A stretch of DNA of 64,000 bases. Origin: Thraustochytrium sp. TN22 (taxonomy: Eukaryota > Sar > Bigyra > Thraustochytrida > Thraustochytriidae). The stretch covers positions 367,711-431,710 of the forward strand of contig JABLUY010000003.1 of NCBI GenBank assembly GCA_013306675.1, given 5' to 3'. Shown here one piece after another: positions 1 through 9,120 of this stretch. The notes under the pieces were generated by a model. That model saw nothing but the letters and a program-made list of their open reading frames with translations, was not told where the DNA came from and did no database searches. Made by a program: the position numbers and the translations under genes. Each line of letters starts with the position of its first letter. Position 1 is the stretch's first letter.

Positions 1-528
1 CTCGGCACCGCCAACCGCACGCCCGAGAGCCTGCACGCGTACGAGCGCGCAGCCGAGCTCCAGCAGGAGGTCAACCCCATGAGCCTGGTCTGTGCCGAGA
101 CGCTCGGCCTGTTGGCGGCCACGGAGCTGCAGCTCGGCAACGCGAGCGCCGCGCTCGAGCACTCTGAGGATGCGCTCTCCATCTTCGCCGCCGACGCCTT
201 TGGCGAGCACCACGTTGCGCGCGTCTACATGAATCTCGGCGCCATCTACGAGGCGCAGCAGAACTTCACCAAGGCCTCGCAGGCGCTGCGTACCAGCCTC
301 GAACATTCCGACACGCTCTTTGACGCGCTCACCCCGTCTGATGTCAACCTCACGCGCCAAAAGGCGCTCGCCGACGCGCTCTCGCGCTCCGGCCGCGCCG
401 ACGATGCCGAGGTCGTGCTCGGCGACGCGCGCAAGATGGCTCGCAAGCTGCGCACCTGGGAGAATCTCTACCGCGAGTACGCTTCGCGCCACAAGTCCAT
501 GCGTGGCGCGCCCTCGCCCCCCCATTGA
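1..528 (+). CDS. TPR (kinesin-light-chain/nephrocystin-like) protein, 3' end only
   Basis: The open frame enters from the left edge of the window and stops at 528, so at least 175 C-terminal residues are visible and the true start lies outside. The internal Met at 79 is not a likely start because the frame is open upstream with TPR-like sequence. Helix pairs with the TPR spacing of small and aromatic residues are visible, for example 'ARVYMNLGAIYEAQQNFTKA' and a preceding 'LGLLAATELQLGNASAAL'. Proteins with this arrangement are usually protein-protein interaction scaffolds of the kinesin light chain/nephrocystin-3 type. The tail is basic and short. The TPR call is good; the specific function is unknown. 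Confidence 0.6.
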   Translation, partial: LGTANRTPESLHAYERAAELQQEVNPMSLVCAETLGLLAATELQLGNASAALEHSEDALSIFAADAFGEHHVARVYMNLGAIYEAQQNFTKASQALRTSLEHSDTLFDALTPSDVNLTRQKALADALSRSGRADDAEVVLGDARKMARKLRTWENLYREYASRHKSMRGAPSPPH

Positions 529-737
529 ACCTAACTACTTTCGTACCTTTCCCTCCTACCACCCAAGCCATGCACCCCTGATGTTTTTTCTTCGTTCGCT
601 GTCAGTTTTTCCCTCCTTCTTCTTTTTTTTCTCAGGCTTTTACTTTACTACTTCCGTACCGGGCCCGGGCCCGGGCACAAGGGGCTACCAAGTAAAGTAA
701 ACTCATCGAGTTTTTTATAAAGCTACCGATTCCCGCG
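529..737. other. Convergent 3' intergenic region with T/C-rich tract and GGGCCC palindrome
   Basis: This short spacer separates the convergent TPR and RCC1-like genes. It contains a pyrimidine-rich run around 600-635 and a repeated GGGCCC block at about 660-674. It is plausible 3' UTR for both genes. No ORF with recognisable content. Confidence 0.4.
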
Positions 738-2228
738 TCACGCGATCTTGCTCGTGTCAATGCAGAGGTGGTCGTTCCCATTCGCCGCGCCAATGCCTTG
801 CGCCACGCCGCCCGTGCCAGTCTGGCCACGGCGGACCTTGCCGACGCACATCACCTTGCGCCTTTTCGTGGCGTCGGCCTCCAAGAGGACGCACGTAAAG
901 GCGTCGCCGGCCGACACCTGAACGGGCGAGTGGCCGCTCGGCACCTGAAAGGCCACGAGGTTGTCGCCCATGTCCTCGGCCGGGCGCGCGCCCACGTCCT
1001 CGGCCCCACCGTTGCCGAGCTGGCCCGCCTCGCCGTTGCCCCAGCAGTAGACTGCGCGGGCATTGGGGTCGCCCTTGGAGTGGCCCAAGGCGCAGCGGAA
1101 GCCGTACGAGGCCGCCAGCTGATCCGGCACAAAGCCGGTCGGAAGCTCCACACCGGTCCGGAGGCTCGACTTGTACCCGACATGATTGCTATCGGTCCCC
1201 ACGGTCGAGACATTGCCCGAGTTCCAGCCGCGCACGCCCAGAATGTACTGCGCGTTCTCCGGGTCCTCGAAATTCGAATTGGCGCCGAAGCACAGCACCA
1301 TGCGCTGCTCCGTGGCGCTACCGGCCGGCTCGGCCAGCAAAAAGCAGCTGTGATAAAAGCCAGAAACCACCTGCCGGACCTCCAGATGGTTCTCGCCCAG
1401 GTCGATAAAGGGCAGCGCGCTGCCCATGTCATCCTCGTCCTCGCCCAGGCTCGTCACGGACTTGCCCAACGGAATCTTGCCCCTTGCGCCGTCGCCCCAC
1501 ATGCGCGCGCGCCCGTTGCTGTCCACGATGGCGCAGGTGCCGAAGCTGCACTGCAGCGCCTGCACGCCGGCGTACTCCATGCCGTGCCTGACCGCGGGCC
1601 GCAGCGTGGCGTCGTCCAGGTAGAAGCGCGAGTTGCTCGACCCAAGCCCCAGGACGCCCCGGCGATTGCGCCCAAAGCACCGCACGTCCGAGTTGCTCAG
1701 CAGGACGCAGGTGAACTGCCGGCCGCAGGTCACCTTCTCCACGGTCGCCTCGTCCTCCTGAAAGTAGAGTCCGGCAAAGTCCGTGAAGTTTGCCTTGAGC
1801 ACGTCTGGCTTCGTAAAGTTTGTTTCTTGCTTGTCCTTGTCCAACCCAAGCTCGCCGTCATCGTTGCTGCCCAGGCACTTGACCGACTTGTCTGCAAAGT
1901 GGAAGCACGTATGGTCGAAGCCCAGCACCACTTCGCGCAGGTCCTCCGTCGTGCCCAGGTCGATCTTTCTCGTGTCGTCCAGCGCCGCCAGCCCCGGGTC
2001 GTAGTCCTGCGCGCCGCCCACGCCCAGCTTGCCCACGTCCCCGTTGCCCCAGCACCACACCCGCGCCGGCGACTTGGTGTACACGCACGCGTGGTTCCAG
2101 CCCACCGCCAGTTCCAGCCCGGCCACGCCCTCCAGGCTGCTGCACCTGGGTGCCGCCGCCGCCGTCGCCGCCGCCAGCGTCGCCAGCGCCAGCGCCCGCA
2201 TCGCGCCGGAGGCCGCAGCTCGCGTCAT
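738..2228 (-). CDS. Secreted RCC1-like seven-bladed beta-propeller protein
   Basis: 496 aa from the ATG at 2228. The frame runs further up only to a GTG at 2351. The ATG at 2228 (or 2201) places a hydrophobic Ala/Leu signal peptide (MRALALATLAAATAAAA) at the N-terminus. At least seven RCC1-type repeat ends are visible, e.g. 'VWCWGNGDVGKLGVGG', 'VKCLGSNDDGELGL', 'VRCFGRNRRGVLGLG', 'VYCWGNGEAGQLGNGG', 'VMCVGKVRRGQTGTGG', enough for one propeller. A Cys recurs just before the W/F-G motif, which suits disulphides in a secreted protein. RCC1 itself is a nuclear Ran exchange factor. The signal peptide argues against that role here, and the function is unknown. It converges on the TPR gene. Confidence 0.75.
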   Translation of the reverse strand: MTRAAASGAMRALALATLAAATAAAAPRCSSLEGVAGLELAVGWNHACVYTKSPARVWCWGNGDVGKLGVGGAQDYDPGLAALDDTRKIDLGTTEDLREVVLGFDHTCFHFADKSVKCLGSNDDGELGLDKDKQETNFTKPDVLKANFTDFAGLYFQEDEATVEKVTCGRQFTCVLLSNSDVRCFGRNRRGVLGLGSSNSRFYLDDATLRPAVRHGMEYAGVQALQCSFGTCAIVDSNGRARMWGDGARGKIPLGKSVTSLGEDEDDMGSALPFIDLGENHLEVRQVVSGFYHSCFLLAEPAGSATEQRMVLCFGANSNFEDPENAQYILGVRGWNSGNVSTVGTDSNHVGYKSSLRTGVELPTGFVPDQLAASYGFRCALGHSKGDPNARAVYCWGNGEAGQLGNGGAEDVGARPAEDMGDNLVAFQVPSGHSPVQVSAGDAFTCVLLEADATKRRKVMCVGKVRRGQTGTGGVAQGIGAANGNDHLCIDTSKIA

Positions 2229-2552
2229 CTCGTGCGCCGCAGCGCCGAGCGCTCGCGATGTCGATTGACTCGAGCGAAGAACGAAGATCTCCGCGCCGCT
2301 GCCGCGTTCGCGCGTTGACGACGGCTCCTCGGAAGCGCCAGCGGGTGCCACGTACCACCACTACGCCGGGCTACTAGCTCTCAGGCTGCACGAGCCCGAC
2401 CACAGCGCGAGAGGCGGCCTCCGCCGGGCTCAACCTTGAGGCTACGAAGCGTCAGTGAGTCTGCAGCTGGCTGCGAGTCCGCCGGCGAAAGAGCTCCTCG
2501 ACGCCGGGTTTCTGATCTCGACGTCCAGCGCGCCGCCGCCGCCGCCGCCGCC

Positions 2553-2583
<31 letters not shown>

Positions 2584-2935
2584 CCGGAGAGCCCCTTCAC
2601 GCGCAGGGTCCCCGCGGTGGTCCCGGCTCCTGGCGCCCTGGCGCCGCCGCGCGCGCCGCCGCGCGCCGCGACGCGGCGCGGCGCGGCCGCGCGAGCGCGC
2701 CGGAGCGAGGGCGCGCGAGCGGCGCCGCGCCCGTGCCGCGCGAAGCTCCGGCCCGCGCGCGCGAGGAGGCCTGGGCTCGTCGATGGGGTTCTGGGTGGGG
2801 GGCAGCATGCGCCATGGCCCTGCAAGGCAGCAGGGCAGCGGCAGTTCAAAAACCAAAAACGCAGCCAACAAACGCGAGAGCTCAGCGAGCCGCGCGACTG
2901 CTGCGCCGCCGCCGCCTGCGCGCGCAGCTGGCACG
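2229..2935. other. Divergent promoter region between RCC1-like and LRR genes
   Basis: About 700 bp of extremely GC-rich sequence between two divergently read, signal-peptide-bearing genes. It holds the GCC/GCA repeat listed separately and GCGC-rich tracts (2640-2770). No convincing coding content: the long frames here are by-products of base composition. It probably serves as a shared promoter. Confidence 0.4.
2531..2583. repeat. Compound trinucleotide repeat (GCC)n-(GCA)n-(GTA)n
   Basis: A run of GCC units passes into GCA units and then three GTA units. It lies in the divergent promoter between the RCC1-like and LRR genes and is not inside a credible CDS. Confidence 0.9.
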
Positions 2936-5900
2936 ATGCCGGGCGTCGTGCTGGGCGTCGTGCTGGTCGTGCTGGCCACGGCGGCCGCGGTGCAGGGCCA
3001 AGCGACGCAGGACTGGGACAGCTCGTACGAGTGCCCGGAGAAGCTGGAGACGACGCGCATCGTCGGGCGCAGACAGCTGCTCAAGTGCCTGAAGCTGTTC
3101 AAGGAGGATCCGGAAGGCCTCCCGGAGGAGATCGGGAGCCTGACGGCGCTGACGGCGCTGGACCTGAGCCAGAGCGACCAGAAATTCAAGGGCAAGATTC
3201 CGGAGGCGCTGGGAAATCTGACGAGGCTGCGCTTCCTGGACCTGAGCGAGAACAGGCTGCGCGGGGAGGTGCCGGCGTCGCTGGGCCGGCTGACGCAGCT
3301 CGAGGTGCTCGACCTGTCGAACAACAATCTCCGGGGGACGCTGCCCGAGGAGATTCCGCGCATCCCGACGCTGCGCGTCCTGGACCTCATGTCGAACCAG
3401 TTCACGGCCATGCCGCCGTCGCTGGCCGAAGCCACCGCGCTCGAGGTGCTCATCCTGCGCGGCAACAGCGAGCTGGGCGGCGTACTGGACCTGCGGCGCG
3501 TGCAGCAGCTCGAGCACCTGGACATCCGCTTCTGCGACCTGGAGCGCCTGGACACCGACGCGCCGCTTTCGCGGCTGCGCATCGTGCGCCTCGAGAGGAA
3601 TCGGCTCACAAATCAGCCGCCCATTTATGCGGACACGACGAACCTGCGACGCTTCAGCGTCGGCTTCAACAACCAGCAGGGTCTCTTCTCCATGCCGTCC
3701 AACCTCAGGGCGCTCAACTACCTTACGTACCTCGGCATGTACGACGGCGGCTTCGCTGGCGACGTGGCGTTTCTTCCCAGCATGACGCGACTCACGGATC
3801 TGCGGCTCGGCAAGAACTTCCTCGAGGGTGCCTTCCCGCCCGCGAACAACTTTCCGCGCCTCGAGTACGCCGACCTGACGGACAATCGCCTGACCGCTGT
3901 CACGGACGCCATTTCGAGCCTGACGGAGCTCTCCTACCTGGGCCTCGGCCTGAACAACATTACGAGCCTGCCGCTTGGCGAGATCGCGCCGTCCGTGCGC
4001 TTCGTGCTCGCTCCGGACAACGATATCAGGGACTTTGACGGCGAGGGCTTGCACGCGCTGACCTTGCTCAAGGAGCTGGACCTGAGCCGCAACGGCATGG
4101 CCGGCGAGCTGCCGGACGACCTGGACGCGCTCGAAAACCTGGAGTCGCTCAAGATGGCCGGTAACGCACTCTCCGGCCCGCTGCCGGCTGCGCTTACGGC
4201 GCTCTCCTCGCTTACCAACTGCGACCTGTCGCAGAACCAGCTCGATGGCTCCATGCCGGTCGGCATGAGCGACATGAAGTCGCTGCGCTTCCTGAACCTC
4301 GCGTACAATCGTCTCAACGGCACGGTGGCGCCCTCGCTCGGTTACCTGGACGCGCTGCGCATTCTCAACGTAGGCCACAACCCGCGACTGGACGGCGTGT
4401 TCCCATTCGCCGAGGCCTTGTCGGACGGCGGCTTCCTCATGCCGCAGCGACTGCGCATGCTTAGCGCGGTGAACACGAGCTTCTCGTTGGACATGAGCCG
4501 CGTGGACCCGACGGAGCGCGCGGTCCAGGCCGACACCTTCGCCAGCAACACGCGCAAGGTGCTGGTCCTCGGCGAGGACGAGTCGGAAGATGTGCCCTTC
4601 CCGCTATTTGCGGTCGTGGACGAAAAGGTCCCGGGTCCGCCGCAGGACTTGCGCGTCTTGAAGCGCGGCGAGTCGAGCGTTCGCCTGGTGTGGGGCGAGC
4701 CGGTCCCCATCGGCGGCGCCATCAAGCGGTATGACGTCGTGCTTCGGCTGGGCAGCGAGAAGACCTGGTTCCAGGCGACGACCAATGAGACGCTGGTCGA
4801 GGGCCTCCCGCACACCACGGAGTGCACCTTTGAGGTGCGCGCGCAAACCTCGGCTGGCTGGGGCAACTTCTCGCACAGCGTGACCACCGCCACGCTGGAG
4901 CCGTGCCCGGAAGACTTCGAGCGGCTCACCTGCTTCGGCATCGGGTGCCCGACCACGTACATCTTTCACCCGGACCAGCAGCGCTATCCGGAGTGCGTGC
5001 GCTGGTGCACGAGCGCACAGGGCGCCGTGGAGGGCGTGGTGTGCAACGCCAGCACGGTGGAGACACTCGAGGTCAAGCCCAAGTACTGGCGCGCCTCGGA
5101 CCAGGTCTTGGACGTGCGGCGGTGCCCGGTACAGGAGTTCTGCGAGCCCCCGGTCTCCGCAGGGCCGGGCCGCGGCTTGAGCAGCGTTCGCGCAACAGCT
5201 GTAGCGCTGCTTGAGAAGCAGCAGCAGCAGCGCGCAGCGGACCTCTTCAGCGCCGACGCCTACTGCAGCCCACACCACGTAGATGTCTTTTGCTCCGGCT
5301 GCGAGCCGGGCTACGGCATGTCGAGCATCGGATGCACAGAGTGCACGGCGGCCCGCCTCCGCTCGGACTGGACTGCTGTCATCGTCTGGATTGTGGTTGT
5401 GCTTTTGATCGTGGTGGCGGCGGTCATCAGCGTCGCGTTCAAGGCGCGCTCAGGGCCGTTCACCACGGACACGGCACCGCGGGCGGACCAGCGCAAAGAC
5501 GGTACGAAGCGGAAAACAGCCTCCAAGGGCGGTGTTCTGGCGCAGGGCAAGGTGCTCGCGTCCGGGCTGGTGGACTTCTCACATCGGCATGGCCCCAAGT
5601 TGCGCACGACGATCGGTTTCTTCCAGGTGTTCTTTGTCTTTGCGGGCATCTTCGAGCTGCTCTTGATGCCCGGGTCCTCCACCTCGACCTCGACGGCTGA
5701 GGACGCAGGCTTCGTCTTCAACATGGACCTGTCGGCGCTCTTCAACCTCTTGCACGTGGACTGTGCGCTCCCCGGCTACAGCTTCTACTGGCAGATCCCG
5801 CTCGTGACGCTACTGCCCGTGGCCTTTGTGTGCGTCATGTGGCTGGCGGCCGAGTTCTTCGGCCGCGCATGGTACCGCGACGGCCTGGCGCTGTCGCGCG

Positions 5901-6862
5901 CGCGCGTGCAGGCGGCGCAGCTAACGCTGCTCTCGTTCTTTCTGGTCCTGCCGAGCGTGTGCGCCAAACTGGTGCAGACCTTTCTCTTTGAGACGATCCA
6001 GATCACACCCAGTGCGACGGAGCGGCGGCTAAGAGTCGACTACACGCTGCGCTACGCCGAGGGTCACTGGCGCACCTTTGCGGTGTGCATGAGCTGCGTC
6101 TACTTCCTCGTGATCTTGGCCTTTTGGCAGTCGACGGTCCGGTACAGCAAGCTCAAGGCCATGGCGCGAGCGCAGCAGGCGGCACCGGCGGGCGCCCGGC
6201 CCGAGGGCGGCCTGAGCTTTGCGCAGGACGAGGTCGAGGCCGAGGTCGACCTGGACGAGGCCCGCGACGACCTCGGCCCGGTGCCGGCGCGCATATCTGT
6301 GGTGGACGCTTTCGGCCGCGGCAGCGCCTTTCTCGTGCGCCCATATCGCAGCGACAAGCCGTATTGGGAGGCGCTGGAGCTCTTCCGGAAGCTGGTCATG
6401 ACTTCAGTCTTCTTGGTCATTGAGCAGTTCTACCCGACGCCGGCGCCGCTGATCTTTCTCCTCTTCGTCGCCCTCTGGTACGTGCTGCTGGTCAACATTG
6501 ATCCGTACGTGCGCGACCCCGAGCCGGGTTCCGCGACGAACGCGATGGCTTCTTCGAACATGCGCGTGGCGAGCGGCGCCCTCCTGTTACTCTATGCCGT
6601 GGCACTTCTGCCTTTGATTCAGGCGCTGTATGGCTCGTCGGCGCAGCTCTTCGTGCGCCGTGCCACCATCACGCTGAGCGTGCTCATGGGTGTTCTGTTT
6701 CTGGTCGCTCTCTTCGTGGATGTCATTAAGCTGTCCTCGCCCAAGGCGGCCACCGCGGCGGACTCGGACCCGTCGGACTCGGACGGAGCCGATCGCACGC
6801 AGCCCGGCTTCGCAAGCAAGGTCGACCAGCGCGTGGAAGCGCAGTCCATGACGGTCACGTAA
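2936..6862 (+). CDS. LRR - fibronectin III - polytopic membrane receptor or channel-like protein
   Basis: 1,308 aa. The ATG at 2936 is chosen over the in-frame ATG at 2783 because it starts directly with a signal peptide (GVVLGVVLVVLATAAAVQG). Residues ~60-500 carry about 18 leucine-rich repeats of the plant-receptor type ('LTRLRFLDLSENRLRGEVP', 'LTQLEVLDLSNNNLRGTLP'). An FN3 domain follows at ~565-650, then a Cys-rich EGF/ephrin-receptor-like stretch ending 'CSGCEPGYGMSSIGCTEC' (~785-805). The C-terminal part has about nine hydrophobic spans (near 811-835, 892-914, 952-975, 995-1022, 1045-1065, two in 1152-1190, 1210-1233, 1243-1262). It has no kinase domain. A cell-surface sensor or TRP-like channel with a large extracellular LRR ectodomain is likely; the ligand is unknown. 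This combination occurs in stramenopiles and related protists (general knowledge; not searched). Confidence 0.8.
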   Translation: MPGVVLGVVLVVLATAAAVQGQATQDWDSSYECPEKLETTRIVGRRQLLKCLKLFKEDPEGLPEEIGSLTALTALDLSQSDQKFKGKIPEALGNLTRLRFLDLSENRLRGEVPASLGRLTQLEVLDLSNNNLRGTLPEEIPRIPTLRVLDLMSNQFTAMPPSLAEATALEVLILRGNSELGGVLDLRRVQQLEHLDIRFCDLERLDTDAPLSRLRIVRLERNRLTNQPPIYADTTNLRRFSVGFNNQQGLFSMPSNLRALNYLTYLGMYDGGFAGDVAFLPSMTRLTDLRLGKNFLEGAFPPANNFPRLEYADLTDNRLTAVTDAISSLTELSYLGLGLNNITSLPLGEIAPSVRFVLAPDNDIRDFDGEGLHALTLLKELDLSRNGMAGELPDDLDALENLESLKMAGNALSGPLPAALTALSSLTNCDLSQNQLDGSMPVGMSDMKSLRFLNLAYNRLNGTVAPSLGYLDALRILNVGHNPRLDGVFPFAEALSDGGFLMPQRLRMLSAVNTSFSLDMSRVDPTERAVQADTFASNTRKVLVLGEDESEDVPFPLFAVVDEKVPGPPQDLRVLKRGESSVRLVWGEPVPIGGAIKRYDVVLRLGSEKTWFQATTNETLVEGLPHTTECTFEVRAQTSAGWGNFSHSVTTATLEPCPEDFERLTCFGIGCPTTYIFHPDQQRYPECVRWCTSAQGAVEGVVCNASTVETLEVKPKYWRASDQVLDVRRCPVQEFCEPPVSAGPGRGLSSVRATAVALLEKQQQQRAADLFSADAYCSPHHVDVFCSGCEPGYGMSSIGCTECTAARLRSDWTAVIVWIVVVLLIVVAAVISVAFKARSGPFTTDTAPRADQRKDGTKRKTASKGGVLAQGKVLASGLVDFSHRHGPKLRTTIGFFQVFFVFAGIFELLLMPGSSTSTSTAEDAGFVFNMDLSALFNLLHVDCALPGYSFYWQIPLVTLLPVAFVCVMWLAAEFFGRAWYRDGLALSRARVQAAQLTLLSFFLVLPSVCAKLVQTFLFETIQITPSATERRLRVDYTLRYAEGHWRTFAVCMSCVYFLVILAFWQSTVRYSKLKAMARAQQAAPAGARPEGGLSFAQDEVEAEVDLDEARDDLGPVPARISVVDAFGRGSAFLVRPYRSDKPYWEALELFRKLVMTSVFLVIEQFYPTPAPLIFLLFVALWYVLLVNIDPYVRDPEPGSATNAMASSNMRVASGALLLLYAVALLPLIQALYGSSAQLFVRRATITLSVLMGVLFLVALFVDVIKLSSPKAATAADSDPSDSDGADRTQPGFASKVDQRVEAQSMTVT

Positions 6863-6923
6863 GAGTGGTAGTAGCAGTAGTAGTAAAGGGATCGCATTGA
6901 AGGAGAGAATGGAACTACGCACA
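6863..6923. other. Short convergent spacer with GTA repeats
   Basis: 61 bp between the LRR gene stop and the stop of the carrier gene on the other strand, including a short run of GTA/GTAGCA units. It must hold both 3' ends, so the two transcripts probably overlap. Confidence 0.4.
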
Positions 6924-8192
6924 TCAGATACTGACGAGGAACTTGGCCGCCTGCTCGTAGACGGCAAAGGTGATGGCCTGGCCCGCAAAGACACGCGGCA
7001 CACGAGCCGAAAGGCCGCGGGAGAAGCCCATGATGCCGTCCTTGGCCATGATGTCACCCATCATGCCGATCATCGAGCCGCGCTGGCCGGTCTGCTGGCG
7101 ACTCTTGACCACGTCAAAGCTGTGGATTGCACAAGGTGTTCGTCAGTGTGATTGCGGCGGTCCGGGTGCGCGCGCGCCCGCGCGCGCGCGCGCGCACGCG
7201 ACGAAGAAGAAGTGAGGGCAACGTACGGGTTGTTCATGACGACGCTGAGCGCGCCGACGGTACCGCCGGCGGCCATGGTCGATGCGACGGTGTCCTGCGT
7301 GCCAGTGGCCATGTTGATGACCTTCTTGACAGGCTCATAGCACATGAAGCGGAAGCCGACGGCGCTGGCCTGGCGCAAGACCGTGGCGCTGAGGCCGGCG
7401 AAGAGGCCTCGGACGCCCTCCTCCTGCAGGATGATGCGCACCGTGCCAGCCATGGAGTTGAAGCGCTTGGGCCCCTCCTTGTTGGCCTCGGCCTGGCGTA
7501 CGACCTTGAGCTTTTCCATGGGCGTGGTCCAGACGGCAGCCTCGACGGCGCCGGCGCCGAGGCCGGCGACGAGGTTCACTGTGGTGGAGTTATCGGCCGC
7601 CGCCTTCTCGCCCACGGCCAGAGTGATGACCTCCTTGCACTGCGCGAAGGCCGCGAAGCGGATGGCGGCCTTGGCGCTGGTCTGCGTCAAAAAGGCTGGC
7701 ATGCCGTAGTAGAGCCCCGGGAGGCCGGCCGTGCGGCCGATCTTGGTGAGAGCGTCGATCGGGCTCGAGTACTTGCCCGGGTTGATCTGCATCTGCGTCT
7801 TGGCCACATCGAGCGCTGCGAGGCAGGTCGTGCGTGCGCATGCGCGAGCGAGCGAGCGAGCAAGTCCTGTCAGATCCCGCGCAAGCCTCCCGCAAAGCAC
7901 GCCTTCGCTTTCAACGTACGCATCGTGCCGATCACCTCGCAGGCGCCCGCCACGCCGCCGCTGCGCCTCTGCATCGTTAGCCTACCTCTCCTCGTCCCGC
8001 CTCGCCTGGCCCTGTGCCCGTAACTCACGCCACGAAGTGCTTCCAGCCGGCGAGCTTGGTCTTGCCGGCCTGCTTGACCTCCTTCTTGGGCGCCACCTCG
8101 TCCTGGTACCCGCCCGTGGCCAGGTGCTTGCGCGAGGCGTGGCGCACGAGCTGCGCCTTGGCGGCCTCCACCTCGGCGGCCTCCGCGCCCAT
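6924..8192 (-). CDS. Mitochondrial tricarboxylate (citrate)-type carrier, four exons
   Basis: Spliced gene; exons on the minus strand are 8192-8029, 7960-7920, 7815-7227 and 7119-6924 (164+41+589+196 = 990 nt, 329 aa). Donors are GTGAGT, GTACGT and GTACGT; acceptors end GCAG, GCAG and CACAG. All phases match, and splicing restores the three carrier signatures: 'GTMPLDVAKTQMQ' (joined across intron 2), 'TTPMEKLKV', and 'NNPFDVVKSRQQ' (joined across intron 3). Six membrane helices in three repeats are expected in the mitochondrial inner membrane. 'VNLVAGLGAGAVEAAVWTTP' and the last repeat resemble SLC25A1/CTP citrate carriers, which exchange mitochondrial citrate for malate to feed cytosolic acetyl-CoA. 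Substrate assignment is inference from similarity recalled, not searched. Intron 3 contains a CG-rich run (about 7165-7200). Confidence 0.85.
7165..7203. repeat. CG-dinucleotide-rich tract in intron 3 of the carrier gene
   Basis: Alternating CG/CA-type run in the third intron of the minus-strand carrier gene. Alternating purine-pyrimidine DNA of this kind can adopt Z-form. No other function is visible. Confidence 0.7.
7920..7960 (-). other. 41-nt micro-exon of the carrier gene
   Basis: Between GCAG at 7961-7964 (minus-strand acceptor) and GTACGT starting at 7919. It encodes 'GGVAGACEVIGTM' plus split codons on both sides (GC|C and C|CG). It completes the first transmembrane helix just before the first carrier signature. 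Confidence 0.85.
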
Positions 8193-9120
8193 CCTGCTCG
8201 CCCTCGCGCGCGGGCTGCGCGGGCGCCTCTGCGAGCGGCCGGGCGCGCGGTCGAGCGACCAGGGGGCGGCGCCGCGGGCGGCCGGGCGCGGCGGGCGGCC
8301 GGGCTGTGCGCGCGCGCGAAAGGGCTTTGCGGGAGCCAAGCAGGGATGATGGATGATAGCGCGACCCGCCTCAGGCTGGCGGCACTACCGGGCGGACTTG
8401 GGGCGGCGCGGCGGCGCGCGGGAAGCGCGCGCGGGGAGGGGGCGCGCGGGAAGCGCGCGCTCGCGAACCGGGCCGGGCCGGGCCGCGTCGCCTCGCGTCG
8501 CGCCGCGTCGTGCCGCGCCGCGCGGCGCAGCGCGCAGGGGCCGTGGCCGGCCGAGCGCGGCAGGAGGTCGGGGCCGGCCTCCGCTGGCACCGATTGCGCT
8601 GCAAAGGTACGGACATAAACAGAGAGACAACAACAGAGCAGACTGCAACAATCAGGGGCGTGGCTTCGTCGGCTTCGATGCTGGGCGTCGGGCCAAGCGA
8701 GCGGAAGGCAGGGCCGGCAATCGCAGGAGCAAAGGCGCTGCCGCTACGCGCGCTTTTACACGAAAGGAGACGGAGGTGCCGGCGTGATGTGGAGCAAGGA
8801 AATGTCACATGCTCCTCCATGGATCTTATTGATGAACGCTTTGGTGGACACGACACAAAGCAAAACGAGGTCAGGGCGGATAGCAGCACGGGAGCAACCA
8901 ATTGTCAAATGCCTTTCCATGTTTCCACTCTTCGCCAAAGTGCAATGCGTCTTTGCATGAAAGCATGAGCCGTCGAAAATTGATGCTCGACCACAATGCC
9001 TGCTCGTGATAGGTGTCATGACAGGAAATGCAGGCACTGCATTGAGTGCATTGAATGGTCTTGCGTCGGCGGACAGAGAGCTGCTTTCGTCCGTCCTGAG
9101 CAATAAAGCGCGTGCTCACA
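8193..9120. other. Intergenic region, carrier promoter and KH-gene 3' side
   Basis: The left half (8193-8600) is GCGC-rich and would be the carrier promoter. The right half (8600-9120) is clearly less GC-rich and should include the 3' UTR of the KH gene. Long frames on both strands have no family features. No RNA gene seen. Confidence 0.4.

Noticed and set aside
2783-2935. N-terminal extension of the LRR protein
   Set aside because: The extension would bury a clear signal peptide; the ATG at 2936 is the better start.
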